From contig CM066727.1 in NCBI GenBank assembly GCA_033961575.1, positions 155,171,434 to 155,235,433 on the forward strand: a DNA stretch of 64,000 bases, in the 5' to 3' direction. The notes below the pieces were generated by a model, which was given only the letters and a program-made list of their open reading frames with translations, was not told the DNA's origin and did no database searches. Origin of the DNA: Aselliscus stoliczkanus. Taxonomy: Eukaryota; Chordata; Mammalia; Chiroptera; Hipposideridae. Position 1 is the stretch's first letter; each line of letters starts with the position of its first letter. Positions 56,041-64,000 of this stretch are shown one piece after another. Both the position numbers and the translations under genes were made by a program.

Positions 56041-57159
56041 TAAGGCTGGCTTGGCTCAACGTGTTACCCGTTGTTACTAGTGTAAATACACACCATTTGC
56101 AAGTCCTCAGTGTACGCTTCTCCCTTTAACAAGTCTAGTTTTAGAAGACATTTATCGCAGGCCTTATTTACATACACCCTGTGAATTAATTTTAAAAAAA
56201 TCATTCAACCATTAACTCACAGCCAGCTTCATACTGAAGGCTTAATATTTAACCAAAGAGAAAGTAAAATTAAATTGGGGGAGGAGGAACAGGAGTCTAA
56301 GAAAATTATAAGTTGGAATTTAAAGGAACTTGATAAATCTTATTACTGGTAAAATGACTTTTCTTTAAAATGGCACGCCTCACGCCTCTCTTTTGGCACT
56401 ATATACTGTACCTCCTGTCCCACAGGGCCACAGGCATTTTGAGACAGCCTAATAACCATTAAGTGATAATCTGATGTGGTAGAGATTTTGATGAAGTAAA
56501 TGGCCATTAGCTTGACGCTTTCCTTGCCACCCTAGAGATAGCTCTATTCAGGTTTAAGTGATTCCATTTCAATAGGGCTGGGTTTTGATTGTCCTAGATC
56601 TGGACCCTACAGGTCTCAGCCCTCCCTAAGTTGGGCCAGCCTCAGGACCAAAACAGTACCTGGAGATGGAATGCCTACTGCCTTGAATAAATTATTTTTT
56701 GTACCAAACTTTGACACTACTGAATCTCCCTCTCTATAACCACAACAGTTTGACAGGTATTGAATCATAAGGCCCCAATGTCCTAAATACATAATCATCT
56801 TCCAGTATAAACCAGCAATCACTCCCCAATAACACCATATTTAGCCCAAATGAGAGCAGCACTGATCAGGACATACAGCATACCCACTCAATCCTCACCC
56901 TTGAAGCTCTTTTTTCAAGTGGCAAGTGGCCTTAAAAACCAACAAACAAAAATGTGTATAAAAAAACTACTCCATGAAATTTGGTTAGAAACTGGGGGAA
57001 ACAAAACACCAGCTTCTACAGCCAAGTCCAAGTATTACAGCAAAGGGAAATGTAGAGGATTAAGCATCAAGAGGATAGTTGGTGTTCTCTCAGAGGAGAT
57101 TAATACTCTTGGGTAGTTTATGAAATAAGGTGAAACTCTTCAGGCCAACAGCAGTAACT

Positions 57160-57305
57160 TCTATAGTAATACCACTGACTACATTTATATAAAAATTTTA
57201 CAACTTTTGAAGTGCTTTTATACATTATCCCCTTTGATCTTCACACCAATCCATGAGGAAACAGCAAGAATGATTAGTCCCACTTTACAAATTAAAAAGA
57301 AAGTT
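57160..57305. mobile_element. MIR relic
   Basis: 'cttttatacattatcccctt' and 'ccactttacaaattaaaaag' type core, directly before a Rhin-like SINE. Confidence 0.55.
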
Positions 57306-57322
57306 CAAAAACACAGCATATG

Positions 57323-57492
57323 GGGCGGCCAGCTGGCTGGTTAATACAGCACAGTGCTCATAACCCTAATGTTGCTTGTTCGATCCCCACATGGGCCATT
57401 CAGTTGCCAAAGCCCTCCACAACTAGATTGAAACAACTATGTATTCGACTTGGAGCTGATGGGTCCTGGAAAAATACACTGTTCCCCAATAA
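57323..57492 (+). mobile_element. Rhin-1-like SINE
   Basis: Head ggggcggccagctggctggt, 'gttcgatccccacatgggcc' B-box region, cctccacaactagattgaaac, 'ttggagctgatgggtcctgg', ttccccaataag. Confidence 0.88.
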
Positions 57493-57617
57493 GTACTGGA
57501 TCTGAAGTCACAAGTCCTGCCATTTGCTATCACCTAATTTAGGGAAAACCGTTACCTATGGTTATCTATACTTCCTTGACTGTAAGGTAAAGATAATTCA
57601 ATAAACACGTAGGTCTA

Positions 57618-57732
57618 GGGCCGGCTGAGTGGCGCGTTGGTTAAGAGCTGGCTTGGGATGCCAGCGGCCCCGGTTCGGATCCCACATATGAGGGTCAGTG
57701 ATACTGTCCTCAAAAAACAAACAACAACAAAA
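57618..57732 (+). mobile_element. Short type A SINE
   Basis: Target duplication aaacacgtaggtcta (57603) / aaacacttaggtcta (57733). Confidence 0.93.
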
Positions 57733-58841
57733 AAACACTTAGGTCTACCAAGCTTACTGACTGCCAATAAAAAAAATTTAAAAAATCTGTATGAAATCAT
57801 TGTAAAGTGCTAAACAGGAATTAGTATTGACTTGACCAATGTCATAAAGTTCAAATAAATAGCCAGAAGCAGGTTAGGGGTCTTCTGACCTCTACAGTCT
57901 GGTACTCTTTCTACTATTACACTCTACAGTAGAAAAGCAAGTTTTTATTAATGCAGTTCCAGACCATAGGTCAAAAGAAATCTTAAAATAAAATAAAATA
58001 AAAATTAACATATGCTAATTCCTATTACACTTTCCTGTATTTTTTTTTTTAGTATTTCTACAATAAGCACAAACTATATCCATAAAAGGAAAAAATACAG
58101 AAAAGCTGATTATCTGGGTTCATTTTATCTTTCTATTCTCTAGGAGAGTAAGACTTCAGTTACATCAATAGAAGAGAAGGGAAGAAAGAGTACACAAGCC
58201 TTGTTTCCACGAGATGAATAATGTAAGAAGGAAACTCTGAATCTAAATTACAGATTGCATTTCTCAAAGGATTTAACCATTCTGTCCCCACTGGAGGAAA
58301 ATGACAGAGAATCTAAATGTCAACGTATTATTGAAGCCAGAAAAAATATTAGAGAGTAAACCAAATAATTACAGGAGCCATAAGAGGTGGTGTGTGCGAC
58401 TGGAATAATCTTGCTTGAATTGAATTCTTACATTACATACTGAACCACAAGATAAAATAGAAATAAATATCAATAGTTAACTAGTAAAGTCCATTCTTCG
58501 TTAACCTTTAACCTTAAAATCTTTGTTGTTTCAGGCACAATTAGGTCTTCTACTGGGTTACTGCATATTCACAAGTTAACGATTGCTACAACAGAGTCTC
58601 AAGTTCAAAGAGGTTTTTGATGTTCTTTGGTCACTGAAAGGCTAATGGGGTGGACAATGCAACCTGGGCTGGTACGGGGTAGCAATTCCACTCTTAACAC
58701 ACAGCCTATTTATTACCACAGCTCCAGCAAGTAGGTCCAAGAAAAAAAAAAAAAACACAACGCCCAACGCCGCCTTTCCTGATCGGACTTTGAGAAAGAC
58801 GCCCACAAAGCTCAGTACGAAACCAAGTCAAGCCACCTCAC

Positions 58842-58885
58842 CTGTCGGAAGGGAACCAATCAGACCTGCGCGGGGCTGCCCTGCG
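58842..58885 (-). other. TMBIM6: Second candidate leader exon/donor for TMBIM6
   Basis: On the minus strand there is a strong donor (ccgacag|gtgagg, boundary at 58842), preceded by gtctgattggttcc. It may be an alternative first exon or an internal leader exon. From memory the human gene uses alternative promoters. The outer boundary is a guess. Confidence 0.35.
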
Positions 58886-59057
58886 GGCCTCGGAAGCCAG
58901 GCCAAGCTCGTCTCTTCTCACCGCCCGCCTCTGCTGTTGGCTTCCACGTAACTAAGGCGCCTCGAGTGTCACAGAGGAGCGTGACATCACCCGCCCCGCC
59001 GTGACAGGGCAGCCTGCCCGACCAGGCCCGTCTCACGACTCGGCCCCCGCCGCTCAC

Positions 59058-59130
59058 CCAGAGTCGCGAGGCCGGAGGACCCGGAGCAGAGCAGCGATCG
59101 GGGGGGTGGGGGGTTTCGCTTTCATTTACG
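59058..59130 (-). other. TMBIM6: Candidate first (non-coding) exon of TMBIM6
   Basis: On the minus strand, GC-rich sequence ends at a good donor (actctgg|gtgagcgg, boundary at 59058) inside the CpG island. The start of transcription cannot be read, so the outer end is approximate. Confidence 0.45.
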
Positions 59131-59655
59131 ACAGAGGGAAGGGGCGGAAGGACGTGCCCTGAATACCAGAGGTCCGGGCCGGGCCTCTAAGCGGAGGAGG
59201 AGGAAGAGGAACGCAGAATGGGAGGGAGGAAGAAAGGGAGGCTAAGTAGGGGCATTCGCTAGCGCTTCCGCGCAGATCGGGCGCCGGGACGCCCCCCCAA
59301 AACCCAGTGAATTTGCCCCCGCCCGTCCCCTGCTCCGGTACATTTCCGCATGCGCGGGACTGGCTCCTGTCTTCCCCTCCCCTCTCAGCTTTCCGGAGTC
59401 CTGTCGCAGAGCAGGGGCCTGTTCCTACAGGGTGCAGTCTGTCCGAAAACGGAGACTACTCCCATTCGCGTTCAGGCAATAAATGCTAACCCCCTTCCAA
59501 TTCTTCAACTCCTGGCTTGTGAAGACCTAGCGTCAGACGTACCTTCTTATCCGATTCTCAGGAGCCTACACAGCTCTTCAAACACCGGATATGCTTCTGA
59601 CTCCCGTAGTCCGCTTTAGACGCTCTACCCTGCATCCGCCCCCTCCAGGACAGCC

Positions 59656-59724
59656 AATGGCAGATGTGCAGCCAACCACCAATGGTGACTGTCCTCATTG
59701 GTGGTTGGCTGCACATCTGCCATT
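59656..59724. repeat. 29-bp perfect inverted repeat with CCAAT boxes
   Basis: Arm 59656-59684 is the exact reverse complement of 59696-59724, with an 11-nt spacer. Two CCAAT boxes on the + strand (59654 and 59679) and two on the - strand (ATTGG at 59697 and 59727) lie in and beside the arms. A further 6-bp match (acagcc/ggctgt) continues outward after a 5-nt offset. It lies about 0.6 kb upstream of the candidate TMBIM6 first exon. Confidence 0.9.
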
Positions 59725-59934
59725 CTATTGGCTGTACATGCATTAAACTCGGCGGTTCACTTCAGAGCTATTCGCTAGTGCCCTTGTCGAGCAAGACACT
59801 GACCACCAACCGGCGTCGTAGAAAAGGTCTCCGCCTTCTTCCCCATAGTAAGGAAGGATTGCTGTCCAAAGCTGCCTCTAGTGGAGAAAGTGGAGCGGGA
59901 CGGGCCCCGAGCGGGCCCCACCCAAGACACCTAC

Positions 59935-60000
59935 CTGGCGAATAATGGTGCTTCCACGAAGCGTGATGGGATAGCGCTGTAATGTCCCGAGATTCTAGTT
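59935..60000 (-). other. Candidate upstream alternative first exon
   Basis: On the minus strand CpG-containing sequence (cttcgtggaagcacc) runs into a donor cgccag|gtaggt at 59935. It could start a longer TMBIM6 transcript crossing the CCAAT inverted repeat. There is no other support. Confidence 0.25.
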
Positions 60001-60189
60001 TTAGGCTTGTCACGGAATGTTAAGGGGAAAAGTGATTCAGAAAACACTGAAAGAGCTCTCACAGGGACCAACTTGCCGTGAATGTAGTGGAGCTTAAGCT
60101 TCAGAACAGCTTTGAATCCTTGGGCCTAATAAAATCGTTGTTTTATGCCACCAACTTTGGGGTGACATAGATGACTGAAACAGTGTTCT

Positions 60190-60583
60190 TTCTACAAATC
60201 AATAAGAAAAAGACCAAAATCAACATAAAATGGGCAAAGGGTATAAACAGGCAATTCACATAAGGCAAAACTCAAATGGCCAATAAACATATGAAAGTAT
60301 TCTCACTAGTAATTAGAAAAAATGCAAATTGAAACAATGGTATACCATTTCACAAAAGATTGGCAAAATCAAAAAGTCTGACAACTCCAATACTGGTGAG
60401 AAATCATGCACTATTGGGGTATTGGAAATTAGCATAAACACTTTGGAGAGCAGTTTAACAAGATTTAATAAAGTTGAAATGAACATACTCTTATAATCTC
60501 AAAGTGTATATTTTAATGCATATGTGTGAAGATACATACCTAAGGCTGTTTATTGCAGCATTTTTTGAAATAAAAAATTAGAG
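60190..60583 (+). mobile_element. Old L1 LINE relic, first copy of a local duplication
   Basis: 'aaatgggcaaagggtataaa', 'ggtataccatttcacaaaag' and 'tgtttattgcagcatttttt' are typical L1 3' phrases. Part of it (60299-60444 and 60552-60564) is repeated at 60695-61310. Confidence 0.7.
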
Positions 60584-60694
60584 GGCCGGCCGAGTGGCAT
60601 GGTGGTTAAGCGCTGGCTTGGGAAGCCAGCGGCCCTGGTTCGGTCCCACATATGAGGGTCAGTGACACTGCCCTCAAAAAAAAAAAAAAAAAAA
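60584..60694 (+). mobile_element. Short type A SINE at a duplication junction
   Basis: Complete head-to-poly(A) element. No target duplication is visible. Instead its poly(A) runs straight into the second copy of local sequence (see findings). Confidence 0.9.
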
Positions 60695-61310
60695 ATTCTC
60701 ACTAGTAATTAGAAAAATGCAAATTGAAACAATGGTATACCATTTCACAAAAGATTGGCAAAATCAAAAAGTCTGACAACTGGGCCGGCCGAGTGGCGCA
60801 TTGGTTAAGCGCTGGTTTTGGGATGCCAGCGGCCCCGGTTCGGATCCCACATGAGGGCTAGTGACACTGCCCTCTACAGCTAACAACAGCTCCACCTGGA
60901 GCTGGGCTGTGCGAGCGCCGGGGATGGTGTGGGCTGCAGCCCCTGCTGCAGTGGGCTGCCATAGGCTACAGTGAGTGGCCCGCAGCCAGCGTGAGCGGCT
61001 GGCAGCCAAGCGTGAGCTGCCAATAGCCGCGGTGAGCGACAGCCAGAGGCCAGCGACCGATCTGCCTCATCCAGGAAGAGCGCAATGACGATACCAACAG
61101 TGAAGCAACATCCTCTGCAACTAAACTGAAGAACAAAAAGACAGCAACTTGTCTGTTCCCCTTCCCCGATTCCCCAACGCTGTTCCCCTCCGCCAATTCC
61201 CCAATAAAATCTTTAAAAAAAAAAAAAAGTCTGACAACTCCAAAACTGGTGAGAAATCATGCACTATTGGGGTATTGGAAATTAGCATAAACACTTTATT
61301 GCAGCATTTT
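60695..61310 (+). repeat. Second copy of the local duplication, split by a SINE
   Basis: 60695-60781 and 61224-61297 together match 60299-60444 with one base change and one missing A. Then 'attgcagcatttt' (61298-61310) matches 60552, showing an internal deletion of about 107 bp in this copy. The long SINE at 60782-61223 sits inside it. Confidence 0.9.
60782..61223 (+). mobile_element. Long composite SINE, best full-length copy
   Basis: Head gggccggccgagtggcgcat, junction cactgccctctacagctaac, GC-rich middle, then 'gacagcaacttgtctgttcc' and ttccccaataaaatcttt plus poly(A). Target duplication aaaaagtctgacaact at 60766 and 61224. Confidence 0.93.
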
Positions 61311-61427
61311 GTTTTGTTTTGTTTTGTTTTTTGAGGGCAGTGTCACTGACCCTCATATGAGGGACCTGAACCCAGGGCCGCTGGCTTCCTAAGCCAGCAC
61401 TCAACCACCACACCAGTCAGCCAGCCC
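61311..61427 (-). mobile_element. Short type A SINE
   Basis: (gtttt)n/poly(T), gagggcagtgtcactgaccc through ccagccagccc... in inverted order. It interrupts the second copy of the local duplication. Confidence 0.88.
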
Positions 61428-61871
61428 AGAAACATGGTATTTTTTTATACCATGCATTCTCAACACGGGTGATGTCACCCCAGAAGGGGTGAAAATTGGT
61501 TCTTAGGAGTGCTGAAAATCTTAGATGTGGTTTGTGATAGTGACCCTATCCTACAAAATTCTATCTAACAAAAAACTTATTCCTTAGTATTTATCTTGTT
61601 GGGAGAAATTAAAATTAAATGTGATTCATTTAATAACTTGTAATTAATTAAATTTTCTCCTTGGGGGAGATAATAAAAGGAAGGTCGAAAAACAGATTTA
61701 TACAATGAAAAACCATACAGCTGCTACCACAAATTTATTAGATTTATATGTATCAACATGGACACATCTTGAACACATCTTGAACACAACGTAAATGAAA
61801 ACAAATTACATGTTGTTACATGCAATATGGAGCAATTGATGTAAATATAAAATAACACCCATATATCTTTT

Positions 61872-61872
<1 letters not shown>

Positions 61873-61922
<50 letters not shown>
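61873..61922. repeat. (TA)n microsatellite
   Basis: About 25 uninterrupted TA units in AT-rich intergenic DNA. Confidence 0.95.
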
Positions 61923-61924
<2 letters not shown>

Positions 61925-62334
61925 CAAGGTTTTTAAAAACTTAGATCATACAAACATTAAATTCATGATAATAGAAGCCTCTGAGGAGGATGGAAGATGA
62001 ATGAAATTAGGGAAAGGAAGCTTCAACATATTTATAATGTCCTACTTTTAAGAGAAATATTCTGAAGCAAAAGTCATGAAATCTTAACATTTGTTAATTA
62101 TAAGCAACGGGCACTTGGGGAATTTATTATTATTCTTAGTGCTTGTCTGTTCTTGTTTTTTATTTTCCCAAAAGTTTTTCAAATTGAAACAATGCAAATT
62201 CAAGTATTACAAAAATTCCTAGTTTTAGGTATGTGTTAGGTGCATCTGTTTTGAGTGAATCTGTATCAGTGAAATCCAGTTTAGGAAGACAGGATATGAA
62301 TGGGTGAAGGAGGCAGGGCTTACTTATAAAACAA

Positions 62335-62434
62335 TTTTTTTTTTTTTTTGAGGACAGTGTCACTGGCCCTCATATGTGGGACCCGGGGCCGCTGGCTTCC
62401 CAAGCCAGCGCTTAACCACCGCGCCACTCAGCCC
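62335..62434 (-). mobile_element. Short type A SINE with damaged B box
   Basis: gaggacagtgtcactggccc through ccactcagccc, but 'gggacccggggccgctgg' lacks the gaac that belongs to the B box, so this copy probably cannot be transcribed by Pol III. Confidence 0.88.
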
Positions 62435-63389
62435 AAATATTTTTTTAAAACTCTGCCTGCCCCCTGGCCCTGAAGATATTTGAGTATACTTGGCCCAAGA
62501 ACCCTCTGCTCTCAGGACCCTACAGACCTTTCCCCTTTCTCCTCTCCTGTCCCCAATCCAGGGGAGGGAAATTCTTCTTAGTTTGGTTAGGGCTTCCCCT
62601 TTCTTATTTGGCCAAGACCCTGTGTCCATGCCCTTGAATACTTTGCCAAGGAAGCAAAATGCTTGGCAGGCATTATCTGTTCACGGCCCCTACCCCACTT
62701 GCTATATTCTCCGCCCCCCATCCTACTCCCAACCCAGGGCAATTAGCATAAAGCTGACTAACTGCTCGATTGGGGGGGGGGGGGGAACAAAGAGGAAGTC
62801 TTAAAATGTGACTAAGGCACCCAGCCATAGCTGCCATGTTTGGAGTGCCTGCTATGTGATAGGCACTATACTCCACATCCTTTTGCGATGTTGTGAAATC
62901 TAAACTCACAAGATTCCTAAATTGTACTTTCTCCCCCACTCCCTTGCTTCCTTATTTGTCCACATCAATATCTACCCTTAGGTTCCTATTCTGCCCACTA
63001 AGGCCAAGCTAAATTACATACGTGTATAAGCTGCCTCCCCCGAGAAGCTAGAACTTTGTTTTCAGAAAGCATAGATATACTCTGAGGAAACGGCTCAAGG
63101 AGGCTGTTTCTTTATAGCACAGAGGCCCAGGGAAATGGCTAGGCAGGGAACATGGAGGGAGGAGGGAAAACTAAGTGACCTCTTCCCACACAAACAAATG
63201 TGAAGGGAAATTCTGTTGGGCTTCGAATTATTTCAAAGAATGGGGATACAGTTAATGGCCAAAAAGCAAAACTAAAAGACCTTAGGAAGATTTCTTAAGC
63301 TTTGTAACTTCTTCACATTTGTAATCTGTTATCCTTTTTTTCTTATTAGTGAACAGAAGTAAAACCCCTTTTTACTTTGCTTTCTATAA

Positions 63390-63625
63390 TAGTTCTAGTT
63401 AACATGTATCATGTATTACTTCTTGTATACTAGACAGTATTTAAGATGCTTTATATGTATTAACTAAGTTAGTTTTTGCAATCACCCTGGGAGGCAGGAA
63501 CACTTATTACATTTAAGATGAGGAAACGAAGGCTCAAACAATTTGCCCAAGGTCACAGAGTTTGAATTTGAGCTTTGGGTACCTCATTCTGAAGCCCATA
63601 CTCTTAATTATTAAAATATATTGCC
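63390..63625. mobile_element. MIR relic
   Basis: 'ctttatatgtattaactaag', 'aagatgaggaaacgaaggct', 'tttgcccaaggtcacagagt', 'gaagcccatactcttaatta'. Confidence 0.75.
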
Positions 63626-63847
63626 TCTCATTGTAAAATTGGCAAGTATTGTTAATGTAATTTTGTAAAGTTGTGTGTGTGTGTTTAATAAACCCTTTGA
63701 AAGAAAATGGCAGTTGTACTTTAAGGGAAAGGCTAAGGGGGAGTATAAGGATGGTGGGGAGAAAGGTAGAAAGACAGCGACAAATTCTGAATTCCAGAAG
63801 TTACGGAGGACTTGGTAGGGTTAAAGAGCAGATAAAAAAGCAGTTTG

Positions 63848-64000
63848 AGGGCCGGCAGAGTGGCGCATTGGTTAAGCGCTGGTTTTGGTATGCCAGCTGC
63901 CCCGGTTTGGATCCCACATATGAGGGCCAGTGACACTGCCCTCTACAGCTAACAACAGCTCCACCTGGAGCTGGGCTGTGCGAGCCCGGGCGACGGTGTA
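63848..64000 (+). mobile_element. Long composite SINE, cut by the window edge
   Basis: Head gggccggcagagtggcgcat and the long-type junction cactgccctctacagctaac, continuing into the GC-rich middle at the end of the window. Confidence 0.9.

Larger units (their letters stand above)
51473..58841 (-). other. TMBIM6: TMBIM6 first intron
   Basis: About 7.4 kb with five short type A SINEs, one Rhin-like SINE, MIR relics and an L1M-like stretch at 52370-52870. 53000-54400 is unique-looking; the 84-aa open frame there (53516-53262, minus) has no recognised family. Confidence 0.7.
58840..59420. promoter_or_regulatory. TMBIM6: CpG-island promoter of TMBIM6
   Basis: The only clear CpG-dense stretch in the window, with dozens of CpGs in 580 bp, G/C runs and no obvious TATA box. 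It contains a CCAAT box (58856), a CRE-like gtgacatcac (58981) and a GC box ggggcgg (about 59140). It lies just upstream of the TMBIM6 start-codon exon on the minus strand, after an intron of about 7.4 kb. A housekeeping-type promoter is inferred. Confidence 0.8.
61428..63389. other. Intergenic DNA upstream of TMBIM6
   Basis: A possible MER20-like hAT piece near 61455 ('ttctcaacacgggtgatgtc'), an old L1 end at about 61680-61870, a (TA)n tract, one SINE and a poly-G run at 62773. No exon of a neighbouring gene was recognised. Confidence 0.5.

Noticed and set aside
1..64000. CRISPR arrays, operons, bacterial insertion sequences, phage
   Set aside because: The window is mammalian nuclear DNA; no regularly spaced direct repeats or bacterial signals occur.
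60000..64000. Exons of the human neighbour FMNL3 (right) or BCDIN3D (left, 1-14 kb)
   Set aside because: No frame in either flank resembles a formin or an RNA methyltransferase; they presumably lie outside the window.

Overview
This is vertebrate nuclear DNA from a placental mammal. There are two multi-exon genes with GT-AG introns, a CpG-island promoter, old mammalian repeats (MIR, L2, L1M, hAT and Tigger fossils) and many young tRNA-derived SINEs. One SINE group has a tRNA-Ile-like head, the sequence 'ttggagctgatgggtcctgg' and a 'ttccccaataaaa' tail. This matches my memory of the Rhin-1 family of horseshoe and leaf-nosed bats. I therefore infer a rhinolophoid (yinpterochiropteran) bat, but the species cannot be read from the sequence.

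Layout: 1-14550 is upstream or 5'-intronic DNA of NCKAP5L with no coding exon found; it holds SINEs, an L1 fragment, a MER5A/hAT cluster and L2/MIR relics. A probable non-coding NCKAP5L exon lies at 14551-14612. NCKAP5L is complete on the + strand: 11 coding exons from 15720 to 27087 encode 1335 aa, with a poly(A) signal at 27748. From about 27.8 to 42.06 kb is a repeat-rich intergenic region between two convergent genes. TMBIM6 (Bax inhibitor-1) is complete on the - strand: 9 coding exons from 51440 down to 44050 encode 237 aa, with a 3'UTR reaching about 42.07 kb. Its first intron is full of SINEs and its CpG-island promoter lies at about 58.84-59.42 kb, with a CCAAT-box inverted repeat and a possible extra first exon just upstream. 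From 60 to 64 kb is intergenic repeat-rich DNA that includes a nearly identical local duplication. The pair fits the human 12q13.12 arrangement, where NCKAP5L and TMBIM6 converge. The human neighbours BCDIN3D and FMNL3 were not found.

The two proteins have separate roles. NCKAP5L (Cep169) is a centrosomal and microtubule plus-end protein. TMBIM6 is an ER membrane calcium-leak and stress-protection protein. Nothing here forms an operon-like system.

The most notable features are structural: (1) a family of head-plus-middle-plus-tail composite SINEs with a variable middle; (2) a trimeric tRNA SINE inserted as one unit; (3) hAT elements inserted into each other's target site; (4) a CCAAT inverted repeat near the TMBIM6 promoter; (5) a foldback and a mariner-like hairpin in TMBIM6 introns; (6) a near-identical duplication at 60.3-61.3 kb with a SINE at the junction; and (7) an NCKAP5L intron that is a multiple of three and open in frame. 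I found no wholly new gene system.
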